A stretch of DNA of 64,000 bases from Anarhynchus alexandrinus. Its lineage: Eukaryota > Chordata > Aves > Charadriiformes > Charadriidae. Positions 48,801 through 62,600 of this stretch are shown here, one piece after another; the first letter of the stretch is position 1; the number at the start of each line of letters is the position of its first letter. Made by a program: the position numbers and the translations under genes. The stretch spans positions 5,146,522 to 5,210,521 of the forward strand of contig VUYV01000010.1 in NCBI GenBank assembly GCA_008711295.1, read 5' to 3'. Under the pieces are notes generated by a model. The model was not told the DNA's origin and did no database searches. It saw only the letters and a list, made by a program, of their open reading frames with translations.

Positions 48801-51565
48801 ACCTCCTCCCCTCCTTCTTCACTGACCTGGGCATCTGCAGAGTTGTTGCTCTCACAAATTCTCACTCCTCACTTTAGCTGCAGTTTCCATTGCATTAAAC
48901 ATGTTATCCCAGAGGTGCTACCACTGTCGCTGATGGGCTCGGCCTTGGCCAACGGTGGGTCCATCTTGGAGCCAGCAGCATTGGCTCTGTCAGACATGGG
49001 GGAAGCTTCTAGCAGCTTCTCGCAGAAGCCACCCCTGTAGCCCCCCCACTGCCAAAACCTTGCCACACAAACCAAATACACCTGAACACAGTAATGAAAC
49101 AGTCAATCACACAAAAAATGGACCAATGTAACAATTCATAAATTACCAAATTATCAAGCTCTTTTTTTAAATAATTCTAAGTCCATTTTTTTTAAGAAAG
49201 CACCACAGAAATATTCTAAGAAAAATCAAGTGACAAGAAACTAAATTAAAGCAGTAATACCCAGGCTAGTCACTTTGATTCCTGGAGTAAGAAATGAGGT
49301 AATAATGCAAAAAATATGTATGTCTTTAATTGGTAACTAATAAAATCCTGCCTACAACAGAAGAGCTACTGATTGCCTGTATAAAAGGGCAGCATCTCCT
49401 CTGCCTGCTTATCCTGAGATTTCTGAGAACCAATTCCTCACCCGTACCAGACGCACCCAGACTGCCCAGACAGGCAGGTCCTCGGAAGACTTGGGTGATT
49501 CTGCCGAGACAGGAGTGGCACAGGACATGCCCCAGAACTTCAGCAGCTTAAGGAACTTTATTGACAAAAACTTAAGCAGCTATAGAGTAGTTTTGAAGCC
49601 CGTCACTGTTGGATTATGGGACTTAACTCTCACTTTAGCTGTCTCAGATTCAAACGTACAGTCTTCCAAGACGAAATGGAGCAGCAGGCATTCTTCCCAA
49701 CCTCACTCCGTGTGTCAGTGCTACCCATGTAGGATACCTGCAGCCTGGGGGAGTAAAATGATCAGGCTGCTTGCAAATCGCACAGGCCAGGAGATTCATC
49801 TGCCAGATGTTGGCCACACAGGGACCAGCTGTGGACGCCTCCTCGGGTCTATGCTCATTGATAGCACAGGTTCAAATTCCTTCTCCACTAGCCCAAAGCT
49901 CCTACCTGACCACAGGCTTGCAGCTGAACCATACGCACTCGTGAGTTTGCACTCAGGGAAGGAAGTAACAGAATAGGGGGATGGATCCAAGTTTCCTTCA
50001 CCACCTTCTGTATTTGGTTCAGCCACTTTGTCCTGACTTTGTGGCCCACAGGAAATGTTACATTTTAATTCCCCTTTACATTTTCTCTGTCAGCATAATA
50101 CATAAAATTTCATTGTTACCACTTCTTTCACTAAACATCTGTATTTAACTGCTAGTATAATTGTCTTTTGATAGATAGTACAATCCCTCCCCTACGTTTT
50201 CACCTTGATTCCTTCTGTGCAGATTTATTGCCTCTCTATTAATATTCCAGCCATGTGATTTATTCCAGCATGTTCCCGGAATACTTGCCTTCCCTATATA
50301 AATATTTGAATGATCTTAATTTCAACTAATTAGTACTGGGACATTTGATTTCCCTCTTGAAGAATTCTCATTTGTTACTAACCAGTTCCTTTCCAGTTTA
50401 TGAGATATCTATTTTGAGGGGAGAAAATCGAGTCACTGAATGAACAAAACACTTTTTCAGTACTGTTCTACCCTTCTTCATATTGTTCATGTCAGTCTGG
50501 TGCCAAAATAACTCTTCTAGGTCTGAAATCTCAGAAACATCAAATGCACAGGCAGTGACAATATAGTGACAATAATATATATGACAAATAGATAGGACAT
50601 TCCTATCCTGCCTATCAACATGCTTCAGCCCTTACAGAAAGACAGACCTTATTTAACATCTTACTATACCGCAAATTTGGGTGAGTCACCAAGTTCAGAT
50701 TTGTGCAAGATCTGGGAGAAAGAAAAAGTTAGATGGCTCTAAGATCTGTCACCTTCTGGGACACCACTTTCACTGCCAGCTTTACCTGTAAAGGAAGCTT
50801 AGGGCAACCAGGCTCCAATCAAGGGTTTGTTTTTTTTTTTTTCCCCAGTGCAAATATAGCTATACATAATTTTCTCTGAAAAACATTTAGCAAGTTTGGC
50901 CAAAATATTTTGGCTTTGTGTGCCATGACTTTTTAAAAGGAGAAGAATCAACATCTTCCAGAAGAAACATTTCTGGAGGAAAAACATGTTTCTAGTCAAC
51001 ATAGTAATTTATTTGTTGAGAAACAATTTTGATGGAGCAGTTTCAACCAGCAATACTTAAAAATTGTACAGCTAGAAAAAGATTGTCTCAGAAGCACTTT
51101 AGCCATGCACATTTCTTCACCCTCCAGAAAAACCACACCACTCATTTTTACTGATTCACCCACTGCTGACAACATTAATCGGTTGTTCAGTCTAGGCATT
51201 GTTTTAGTGAGTAAGGATACACATAAAGAATCTATATTAAGAAACAAAGCAAAAGTATTCTTTTCAACTACTATGAAAAATGCCTCTGAAATATCTATTT
51301 ATAAATCTAATTGAGTACAGACAAAAGCAGGTTTTTCCCAAAAATAGAGAGTTAAGAAACATGAAAAGTGTTTAAAATTGACTTATCAAGATCTTCACAT
51401 TCAATTCTGCCTTCAAATAAAACAAATTCTGCTTTCCAGTTGCCAGTTTCACAGCTGCAACTCTGATAATAGGACATCTTCATAATTTATATCTTCACTA
51501 AAAACAAATACCCATTTAAAACAGACCGGGAGATTTTCCAGCCTCAGAATCATTATTTGTATATT

Positions 51566-51707
51566 TGTATTGAAGTAATGCCTAGAAGGCCCAGTGGAGA
51601 CTGAGGTCTATTGAGTTAGTAAGACAGTGAAGAAAGTGACCTGCCTAAGTACAAAGTTCAACGCAGCAGTTGAGTGAAACAAGTAGAAAAATAAGGATTT
51701 CCATCCC
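51566..51707 (+). mobile_element. MIR-like / amniote CORE-SINE relic
   Basis: It starts TATTGAAGTAATGCCTAGAA followed by GGCCCAGTGGAGA. It continues with GAAAGTGACCTGCCTAAGTA (compare GAAGTGACTTGCCCAAGGTC) and ends near AAGGATTTCCATCC. The order of these blocks matches an amniote repeat I recall from turtles and birds, with an internal deletion. Confidence 0.5.
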
Positions 51708-54700
51708 AAAATCCTGACAGGTGGGATAATATTTCAAAAAGTCATTGCTGCAATCCTTATCTGTTACTTGTAGACACACTTTTCAAATACTACTTATTCT
51801 TTACATTTACAAACAATTTATCTGAATAATTATTTCCTTTAACAACAGAAGTCTCAAGCTATTTCCCTTCTCCCTTCTCACCGCCTACACTACCACCTCG
51901 AGAGATGCTGTACATTTGCAACTTAGCCTTCTCTCTTTTTTTTTTTCCTTAATCGTGCTTTCTGGGAGCCATAAAGCTGAAAGGGAGAAAACCGTAAATA
52001 ATTGCATTTTCAGAGAAGAATTTAAGCTTTAAGCAGTGGCAGAAATACTGAGTTCATATGCTAGCACCACGCTTGATCAGCGAAGTCCCTACAAATTAGG
52101 TTAAGGAAAATTTACTACTATCCAGCATCCTATATTTTAAGAGGTCTTTCATCAGTCACAAAAATTATTTAATTTCTGTAGCTGGTGTTAAAGTATATAA
52201 GTAACACAGAAGGAAAAGCACAACAGATTACTGGGATCCTATCCAATACGGAATATCTGCAGCCTCAAGTCAAACAAGCTCAGAAGGTTCATGGAATTTG
52301 ACTTAGTGAGAACTGCCAGCTCAGGGGGAAGGTCACAATCATAGTGCCTGAAAGATAAAGGAAAACACTTCTCAGGCAGTCAGGAGATGCAAAACTTTTG
52401 GGAATGTGCCTTTTCCACCTTAGAAAAGGAGATTTTTGCTGAACTTATGAATTGTGCATTTCCTTTAGCTCCAGTCTCCAAGCCTGCCAAATTATGTGAC
52501 ATTGCACGTGGAAGCTCTACCTAATCCTTCAGTCATTCAGATGAAGGAATGAGGGCAGGGATTCTTTAGGAATATCTGAAAGCAAGCCTCTTGCATCATT
52601 TGTCACTAAGAAAAACTCAAGACAAGGTCTAGGGCTAGAATAATTCCTATTTACTTTTGTAGCACAGAAATTGAATCCCATCCCTGCCTTCTTTTTAACC
52701 CCAGAACAGAACGTACTTGAGTGTGAGCTGGCACTCTTAGAGTGCACTATAAATTGTGTCACACTAGCATCAAAGGAAAATAGCATGGAAAATCTCTAGT
52801 AAGCCCAGGCCTATTATTGAAATACATGTAGTAAAACAACTGAATGTTTCTGACTGTTCTTCAGCTTATTCTTCAAATGACATGTTAGGGCCTAGTCTAA
52901 TATGAATAGCTCTAACTTGGGTCGGAACACTGTGTGTTTGCCTTATAAACTAATAAAACCTGGCTTATACAAAAAAAAGTTGCAGCTTAAGGAAGTCGAG
53001 TTTAGTGGAAATAATAAAGCAGGTTCACAGAAATGGAAATTTTAAGGAAACACATCCAGAAATCATAATAAGAAACAATTTTCACCTGAAAATTCAAAGC
53101 TGTAGAAAGCTGGCTTGGTGCAGCAAAGGCAAATCATGCGTTAGGCATTTCAGCATCCCAAGGGAACAAAGGGAAAATCTGGATGTTTCTAATGACCTTC
53201 TTCATGTCAGAAATGTAATAAAATCACTTTCAAACAGATATCTAACATTTAGCAAATTTATAGCTGGTTTTTGCTCCACTTTCAACCAATGGCTGACAAG
53301 TGGACTGCAGCGCTCAGTCCATGACCTGAAAGCTTGTTAGCAGCCTTCCTTGTTCTTTGGTTCTTTGTATTGATTTCAGAGTATCACAGGGAGTATCTTA
53401 TGATTGTTCCTGTCCTTTATAGACATATAAATCAAGAGTAAATTCACTGAACTCAGAGCTGTGACCCTCATGTGAAATGGATGTTAATACAATCAGAATC
53501 ACCTACTGGCAACGCGTTTTTGAATTATTTCAGCCTGCTGTGCTTATAGTGTCCCAGCCTCTAACATGTAGCTTTTGACAATTATTTAAAGTGTGTTTCA
53601 TAGTCAGACAGCAAAGAAACTCTAAACACAGAAGCAGGTGAAAAACATGAAGTATGTCTACTAAATGTGATACCCTACAGTTTATTTCCTCAGCCATGAT
53701 GTGCGTAATTTGGGGGTTTGGGGGCTGCTCAAATTTCAAAATAGTTAAGCAACTGCAGTGTGTTATTTTATTGATCTGTTTTCATGCTCACAGTAGTGAT
53801 GTGATACTACATAAGGGATACTGTATCAATGATCAAAGTGCATTTGCTTTGCATTCCCTGACAACCTTTTCCACCTATAACAACTTTGGGGTTCTGTCTT
53901 CTTTAGGCAGTGCTATACCTGAATTACTGAACTTCAAAAGTGGTCCATGTATCTTGTCTATGTCAAAGATGAATTCTTTAAAAGTGGGAACAACTCTTTA
54001 ATTTCTGATCTGTCTGTGTTCACGAGTGCAAGGCCCCTTCATTTCTCCAAAGCACTTCTGAAAACAGCATGGCAGACCTGCAGGACTCCCTGCAGCTTTC
54101 TCCAGCTAGAAGGCATGTTTTGGTTGAGTGGACAGAGCCATCAGCCACCAGAAATAGCTGCGCCTTTCACTTTGCATATTTGCTTCTAGCATTCCTGTTT
54201 ACAAATGTTGAAGATGATTGTATCACACAGTTCTGCTAGGGCACTGCCTGAGTACAAAGATGTTCAAACTCTTCCAATGAAACAGTAGGTAAAATGACAT
54301 TTGCCTCTTAATTACAACTGATGCAATTCTCAATAGAACTTGTCTACTTTATGTTTTACAGTTTAATAAAACTGTGTAAAATATCCATCATCATTAGATG
54401 GCATATTACAAAAGGATTTAAATGGGACTAAATTGCAAATAATCTCCCTACACTGAGCTTTAGGCAAGTTCTGTAGAGACTGGGAACACAGCTTCCATTA
54501 AATAGAGTACAGAATAACACATCTCCTACCTAAACGTGTCGGTCACTCATTGCTAGTTAGACTGAAGACACCAAAATAGGCCTACGCATCAGTCAGACTC
54601 TATCAGTTCTGTAGGCTCCAGGCTTCTGGCCCTATCTGGAAACATTCCATTCACTACAGAAGAGAATTAAGTTGTTTTTCTTTTTAAATCAAACCTACAC

Positions 54701-56574
54701 AGGCTCGTAATCCATCAGGCAACTTCACAGCATATACACATCTGCATAATCCTCCTGAAGTTGCATAACTCTCCAGCTGTCCTCATAAGAGGGATTTCAT
54801 TCTGTGCCTGGCAGGTTTTGCAAGAAGTACATGTTCTGTAGAATATGCATGTACCGATGTGCATGAGACCGGGGAGGATTCTTAAAACAAATCAGTCTTT
54901 AATCTCTCTACCTTCCTTTTGTAAAACCTGCCTTCACTGCAGTTGTGCCCACACAAATACAGATGCACAAACTAATGAACAGACATCAGCTTCTCTGGTT
55001 CTAAAAGTTACTCCAGTTAAATATTTTAACAAGAGCTAAATATTCGTCTGAATTGTATCCTCTGTTAGAACATATGCTTGAAATAGTCTACAGATATGTC
55101 ATTTTTATCATGTCATTGGCAGGAGTTAAATTAATAATTTAGTATGATGGTAATCATGGGACTTCTCATATACATATAGAGTGCTAAAATGTATGCAGGA
55201 TCTTGTTAGTTTTCAGTATTATAGCCATTTTCTAATAAAGGTAAAGCCCAAACTCTATTTTATTTCACAGAAATTAATCAAAAGCACACACTTTCAAAAA
55301 TCTTCTCCGTAGTTTATTGTAGTTCAGGGATCTTGCAGACCATTCAGGCACTACCACTAGTAGCAATTCTTTTCTTAACCCCAGAGCCATCCTACAGGTA
55401 GTCTTAGTTTTAGATTCCTGACCCACTGCCTTAACAAGAAATAACTCTGATTATAAATGATGCTGATTATGAAGTACGTTACATCAAGAGCAAAAGTGGA
55501 AACATAGCTGTAGCACAAACCATATGCAAATCTGATTTGTCCACATGGAAAAATAATCTCTTCCTAGAGTGTTGCAAATACTATCTCCACGAGTCCTTCA
55601 TCTCCTCACTCGTAAGTTGTTACTTAGATTTTATTTGCTGCTGGATATGTATGTATCAAAAATATGAGCAATTCTGGTTTTGAGAGACAAGGGGAAAACA
55701 GCTGGGTTTTAGTGTATTCAGGTGTTCTACAATATTTCTTCCTCCAATTGGCCTTGTATCATAGTAGCTGCCATTTTCAATAGAAGAAGAGAGAAAAGCA
55801 AATGGTCCTTATGACCAGCCTAAGTATTTCTAAAATGCTATCTTTTCCAAGACTACTAAGACAAAGAGTTGCTTCATTCTTCTCCAAGTTTGTTTAGAAA
55901 TTTCCCTATTCCAATGTTACACTTGTCTTGCTTCATCTTTTAAGTGCAATTTTAGCACAGACATTGCTATGATATAGTACAAACTTGAAGCTTCTCATGA
56001 AGCTGAAATTATCCTATTTTAGCTGGACATTGCCACAAGAAAGAGAAAGGGAAATAATCTTCAAGACAAAATGCAAATCTGATGGAAACTAAAGAGTGGG
56101 CCATACCTGGCAAGATCTTAAAAATTCTGCCCTCAAACTGAGGACTGAAGCGCAACCTGAACTACTGGTGACCAGTGTTACTACGTGAACTGATATTCCC
56201 ATTCCTCTGACCTTTACTAAGACCTGAACCAAATACCTCTCAAAGCTCTCTGAGGCCATTAAATTACTAGATCTGAATTTTGCGGTTCAACCTCTTACAA
56301 CTTTAATATCATTATGAGAGTATCAGTGTAAGAGAGGATTAATGTACAGATTCCCTAAAGAAAATGTGCCATTGGCAACTGCAGTGAATTAAAAGCCATG
56401 ATTATAAGTAATTATTTGAATCACTGTAATGCCAAGCAAATTCAAACAAGACCAGATCATATTGTGCTAAATCCTATTAAATACAGTAAATGACTCACTC
56501 TTTTGTAAACATCTTACTGTTTAAATAAACAAGACATGATAAACATGGTAAGAAAATCACTGTCAGGGAGTAAG

Positions 56575-56650
56575 GTTATAACTTGCCTACATTCATACAG
56601 CAGGTCAGCTGAAAATTCAAGAATAGAACCCAAGACTCAATGGACCACGT
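56575..56650 (-). mobile_element. MIR-like / CORE-SINE relic
   Basis: The plus strand reads ACTTGCCTACATTCATACAG, then CAGGTCAGC, then AAGAATAGAACCCAAGACTC. This is the reverse complement of the MIR core (TGGGTTCTATTCCTGGCTCTGCCAC...) as I recall it. The copy is partial and diverged. Confidence 0.5.
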
Positions 56651-59600
56651 AATCATTACCTCAGAACATAATCTAACATCACCACAATAAATCTGCATTA
56701 CACTTGGATAAACATTTGTTCACCATTCCAAAGTTTGGTAATTTGGTACATCAGAATAGTGAAAGAACATCCAACTTACATTAAACATCTGCATTCAATC
56801 CTTTCTTAGTTATTACTTCATGCTAGATGTTGATCAAACAGTATTTTAAATGATGCAAGAAATGAAAAAGAGAAAACACACATGTTGTATGCTAAATACT
56901 TATACACTGAGAAAAGCAAAATAAATATTGATTTTTGTTTCAAGGTCAACCATGTGCATGTCTTCACTCTAATAGGGCTAATTACGAAAGAAAAAAGTTG
57001 GTCCCTGCTGCTATAATCATTAAATGCTGTTTAGACAAACTGCAACTTATCTCATAATAAAAAGAAACTATTTTGCTTTTCTATTTGTTATCCCAAAATA
57101 CCCAAATATTACCACTTTACATACAAATGCTCCTACATTTTACATGGTGTTTCTCTTCAAAACAAAAGAGAAGTTGAGCCCCATGGACCTGTACTTAAAA
57201 ACTACAGGATCTCTCACATCATGCTAACTTGGAATGAGATTCCAAGGCAAAAGTTATCTCCTTCTCAGCACCATCCCCATCTCATTCAACAAGCTTCTGA
57301 ATCCACAATTTCAGTCTCCTTCCTAGGAACCCTTTTCAGCTGTGCAGTGATTAATATTTTTTCATTCCTGACATGACATTTTAAATTGTTTAAACTGAGG
57401 GACCAGAGAGATTGTTATTGTAACCAATCTGCAGATATTGAGACCTCTCACATACACACCGCATGGCTGCTCGGAACATCACAGCAACAGCAGTAATAGA
57501 AGGCTGGATAATACTAATGAAAAAAAGTCTGCATATTTATTTTAAAATATGGCATCAAGGGAAATTAACATTGAGCTGAAAGTTCACCAATCAATTTGGG
57601 TTTGAATACAAGATTGTTTGGAGGCTCATCCACTTTTTGCTCTGCAAGCTGATCTTGCATCTGCCCGTTTTCTCTCTGCGCGCTGTTACATTTATTGAGA
57701 CAAAGATACAGCTCACTGTGGGCAACAGTCTATGATGTGCACTTCTCTCCAAAAGAACTGGAAGAAAATGTTGGGGTTTTTTAAATTAAGACAGAGGAGC
57801 AGACATTTCCGACTGAGACACAGCAGATGGCTGCCAGAAAATGGTAAAGAATTCAGGAAGATGAAGGGCGAGGCAGGCTGTGGGCTTTGGAAAAGAGACA
57901 AGAACCCGAGAGCAAATAAAGTGCTCTGTATATGTGGGGCAGAAAGGTTTTGAGTGGCAAAAGTGTGTAGGAGTCTGCCTTCGTGCACTTTCACTGGCAT
58001 CCTTTTGGTCCTGCTGCAATAAGCTTCCCATTGCAAATTCAATTCTAAACACAAGTGCTGCACGTCAGCAATAATTTAGCATTCCACATATGACAAGGAA
58101 ATACGTCTATAAGTGCTCTGCTCTGGCCTTTTTGGCCTTTTTTCAATACAACTGTAACTGGAGCTGTATTTCCTGGGAAAGGTGGCCTTATTCTGGTACA
58201 GCAGTTCTGCAAATACTTTTCTTAATATTGAAAACAGTTAGCATTGGAAGGGTTTAGACAATTCCACAGGAAACCCATCTAGCTGTGGAGCTTAAGAAAC
58301 ATTTTATTAGCGGTACTAACAACCTTTATAATAATAGTAGGCAAAGTCAGTATTTCCGTTCATTTATGTTAGGAGGTGTTGATACAGATGCCTTCTTTTG
58401 CAATATATGTTATTGTAATGATCACATTTCAAGAGGGTGGGAGAGGAATGTCTTCTGTAACTAAAAAAAAATTTTGAGCTATCCCTGATACAAGCATTTT
58501 TAGCTTCTTATGCTAAACTGTTCTGCAATTGCTTATCTGAAGCCTCAAAATAAAATGTAATCGGATGCAGTAGCACAGGACTACACATAACAGTTCAAAA
58601 GTACATTATTTGATCATGGCTGGGGTTCAGTGTCTTGTGATTAGAATGTCTCCCCATTCTGGGGACTTTTTTGGCACTCATTTCTAGGTGTTCATAGCAT
58701 CTATATAGGGGGCTAGATTTTCAGCATAGCACAGCTCCTCTTTCAGAGTTTCAGGGGAATAGCCATGTTTTCTGAAGAGTCCAGCACCCAGACGTCTCAG
58801 CCTTCTCCAAGGCAATGGCAAGCTGCTTTCTAATCCAATTCCTTTCCACCAAAATACAACAAATCCAGCCATTGCTGACTGATCACAGCCCTCAAACAAT
58901 CCCCTCCAGTAAAAATACCCATTAAAAGGATTTGATTGTATGAAAAGCAATTATTTCCTCCCTAATCCATTTGAATATCTAAGGTGACTATCTCAAAATT
59001 AAAGAAGAAATGCTACAAATGCAAAATACAAAATTCAACAGCTCTGTGAGCTGTTTATTAAACAAGTCCCAAAATTATCATACACCAAATGTAAAGAATA
59101 CTTATTGCAGGCAGGAATATTCACCACTTATGAAAACAAAAAAACATGAGGTTTCACAGTCTTCCTCATGGACCACAATGTCTCATCAGTATTTAATATT
59201 TCATTTAAGGTAATTTTGTGCATCTCTTTCAGCACACACACACAAGTAAGAAGACCTTCTATACATCTTCTGAATATAATTTAGTAACTGAAACTATATC
59301 ATATGGTCAGTCAGCTCTTTGAAAGTAGCCTGTATGTACTGCATTGATTCTCTTCAAGACCCATGGCCTTGCACGAGACAGATTAAGGGCAACTCAGCAG
59401 TGTGCCTGCTTTTGCATATTAACTAGAGGAAGTTCTCCTTTAGCTCAAGAGAGGTACACACACGGCTGGAGGATAAGAGTAGCCACTTTCACCATCAATT
59501 GTGAGCAGCGGCATTCAACCAAGTAGCGATTCTTAAATCTCTGTGTTGGCCATACTGCAATATTTACAGAAACAATTTTTTCATAGAGTCTCTACTGTTT

Positions 59601-62600
59601 GTTGGAAGCTATTGTTGCAAAAATTATGCTACCAGGAAGGTTGCTAGATATCCTCTACAATACAGAACATCCCACATTACAATCCCCAACCCTATGTTCC
59701 TTATTAAAAGCAAGCAGAATACTACTTTCCCCATATTTTCTCACCTGCAAGTGGCTGCTCAAGGCCTTCAGAACATTATCATGAAGCTGATTTATATTTC
59801 TGCATTAGCAGAAAGAGAGATACAGGTAAGGGCTAGCTAAAAAATGTGCCCACACCCTTGAGATTGATTTTCTTTTTAGGTGCATTTCATTTGCATACAG
59901 TTTCTTCCTTCTGCCCTAAATCATTGCATTTTATCTATCAGAAGTGCACTACTGTCAGGAAAGTGGGAGAGGGAACCTAAAACTCATGTAAAGGAAAAGG
60001 ATATTGGAGTCTCACAAACAGCAGGAATCAACTGTTTAGCAAGCCTGTGCCTCATTTTGTTGGAGGCTGGTGGAGCAACAGCACGAGACACACAGCTCTC
60101 ACCAGCTTCATAGAATAACATGGAGAAAACTTCCACAAAGTCACTCTGGTCCTGCCTCCCGCTGTTGTAGGAACACAGTCTGAATCTGGACTCTTGTTTT
60201 TATTGGCATCTTGATTAATTCTATAGAGCAATCAAAGTAATTTGTTCCAACTGTTTTCTTCCAAAACAACTCACATTCACTGCCACACCTCTGACAAAAA
60301 AAAAAAAAACCAAATTGTTAACAAATGGCTGAGATCTCAGTCACAATTAAAACAATTGTGAAGCGGAAATAATAACAACACAAACACAGCCCCATCCAAT
60401 TCTTGCTGGGGTAAGTTATTCCTGCAGAGACATGGAATTGTAACCCAAGGGTATGCAATGACTTTTTGTTATTTGGCTCAGTGATCTCTCACAAACTCAG
60501 AAGTATTACTGCAAAGTAGTGCTGCTGGTATTTATTAGCAACAATGCCCTCTAATAGCTGGTGTACACCCAGAGTGGTATTGTGCTTTTCCTGAGGAGTT
60601 CTACCTTAGAAACACAAGCTTTTCCTGTTCAATTTAAAACATGTGTGACATACAGTAATTGCTTATCTTGATTGCAACATATGGTTACTGGTGAGCACTT
60701 CCCAACAGCTGGCATGATCAACTTGTGGCAAAAAAATTTAAATCAGACATGCCTGTGTTTCAAATACTTGTGTGCACTTACTTCTCAAAAGATGTCATTT
60801 GCATCATCCACACTGAGACACAGCCAAGCATCAAACAAAAAGTTTGGGAATAAACACACTGCCTTTCTGACAATATGAGATTAGCTGCCATTCTTTTCAC
60901 CTACAGAGCAGATGTTCAGCTTCCTAGTCACCTAAAATCATCCCCCAGGAATGCATAATTTATATCTAGCTGCCTGTATTTAAAACATTGTGTATGGACA
61001 GTGGAATCATTAACAAACAGATTCAAATGGTTCACAACACACAATTTTTACTTTTATATCTATGTGCTTAGTAAAGAAATTGTTGAAAAGTATATTAAAT
61101 TGCTGATATTTTTAATGACAAGGGACAAAAATAAATGTGAAGAACAAAGTATATAATCATAGTGAAAAAAAAAATAATCCTGAAATATATGCACTTGATA
61201 CTGAAAAATACGCTGAAAGTACAAGCTATAAATGAATTTTCAAAATGAAATACCTTGCAAGGCTCAGGTGTCCCGGAAGATGCTATCTTTCAAGTCACCA
61301 AGTTTTTGACATGAAATACACAACGACCATGGCAGCTAAACTTTTCTACTGTCCATATGTAATTTTAAAATATAGGGAATTATTCAATATACAAGATTAC
61401 AGAAATGTTTATTGTGCTCAATTTTATTATACATTTTATATAGTCTAACTTTAATATGAAAAATTGGAATTAATTTATGTAAATTTTAATCTGAGATCAA
61501 ATATAAGCGTAGTAATCTCTTTAGATGATTTCACATACAAGCAATATCTTATAATCAAAGCCAAACAAACATATGCCATTTTAATCACATGTGCAAGAGA
61601 ACCTTCTACCTTCTGTTTCAAAACCCCACACTTCCTTCACATTCTTTTACCTGAGCACTTGCAATCTTTTATCTCCTCCAGCCACTAGAAACAAAGTTAA
61701 TTCTCAGCAATAAGCACACAAGCAGCCCAAACACCTATGAAATAAGAAACTAGAGATAAAATGTTCTGGTTTTCTTTGAAGACTGTCCTGATGCTGATGC
61801 AGACTTGTTCTGTGGGAAATACTGCATCTCCCGTGGCCTCCTGCGCTTGAGTTTGGTCAGTTCCTATCTTTCAGCCTTCTTTCCCTTTGGGTTGCCCTCA
61901 TTAGCTGTTCGTCTGAACTGATTATATTATTTATTGGCCTGAGAAAAGGAATAGATTCTGGAATACCATGATCACCTAACATTAGCTCAGTAAGGGCTTC
62001 ATGACTGCCCACTTCGTGCTACTCATCTTTCTGCAGAAGCTACTCTCTCTTGCCTCTTAATCATTTCTGTCAGTTGTCTCTAAATTCCTTTCACATTTCT
62101 GCTATTGAGCTGGCCAAAACGGAATTTATTATTTACTTCAGATATATTAGCTTGCAGTTCTTCAGCTTGAATCTCATTTTGGTTCCTGCATGAATTTCTG
62201 AGCTCCTTAGATCCCTTTTTATTATTTTTCTTTGCTCGCTTACATTTGCAACACCTGTCAGTTTAGAGTGTGATTGCACCATTAGAAAGCAGGGCAGCTG
62301 CAGGGCAGGCAATGCCACAGTGCCCCAGGGAAACTCGAAGCAATACTGGGTCTTAAACTTTTGGAGGTTTACCCATGGAAGCGTTGGGAACAGGTGTAGC
62401 TGAGCTGGTGCTTAAAATAATCTGCCTGCAGGTGAAGGACAGTGTTGCTTCAGAGAGACATAGAGTGTCTGTTACCATAATTTTGTAGCTGCTGTTGCCC
62501 GAATATGATTTTACCTGGGTGTGAGGGACCTGAAGCCTCCTCTTTACCCAGGAAACACTGCCAAGTGTTGACATATGCCTGTAACATAGGTGTGCCTCTG

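Larger units (their letters stand above)
48031..49080 (-). mobile_element. Solo LTR of an endogenous retrovirus (ERVL-like), 1050 bp
   Basis: The element runs TGTGGTGGG...AAATACA on the plus strand (TG...CA ends) and is flanked on both sides by the 5-bp direct repeat CCTGA (48026-48030 and 49081-49085), the signature of integration. No internal retroviral genes and no second LTR are present, so recombination has removed the provirus body. The minus-strand reading is preferred: in that direction an AATAAA signal (48188-48183) lies near the 3' end, and the element matches the orientation of a bird LTR family I remember, ending CCACCACA. A 5-bp duplication fits class III (ERVL) better than ERVK. 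It contains a tandem array (48407-48800) and a suspect join at 48123-48135. It lies about 3.8 kb upstream of the ADAMTS2 start codon, in the same orientation as that gene. Confidence 0.88.

Noticed and set aside
48325..48825. 166-codon plus-strand open frame in the LTR
   Set aside because: It is antisense to the preferred LTR direction, its repeats come from the tandem array, and it has no retroviral protein motif.
49840..49900. GGTTCAAATTCC, similar to a tRNA B box
   Set aside because: No A box or cloverleaf could be built around it.
58684..58950. 88-codon minus-strand open frame with a protein-like look
   Set aside because: No family is recognised and there is no flanking exon structure; it is probably chance or old-repeat derived.
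62100..62290. Weak resemblance to an internal CR1 phrase
   Set aside because: Only short scattered matches were seen, not enough to call an element by eye.
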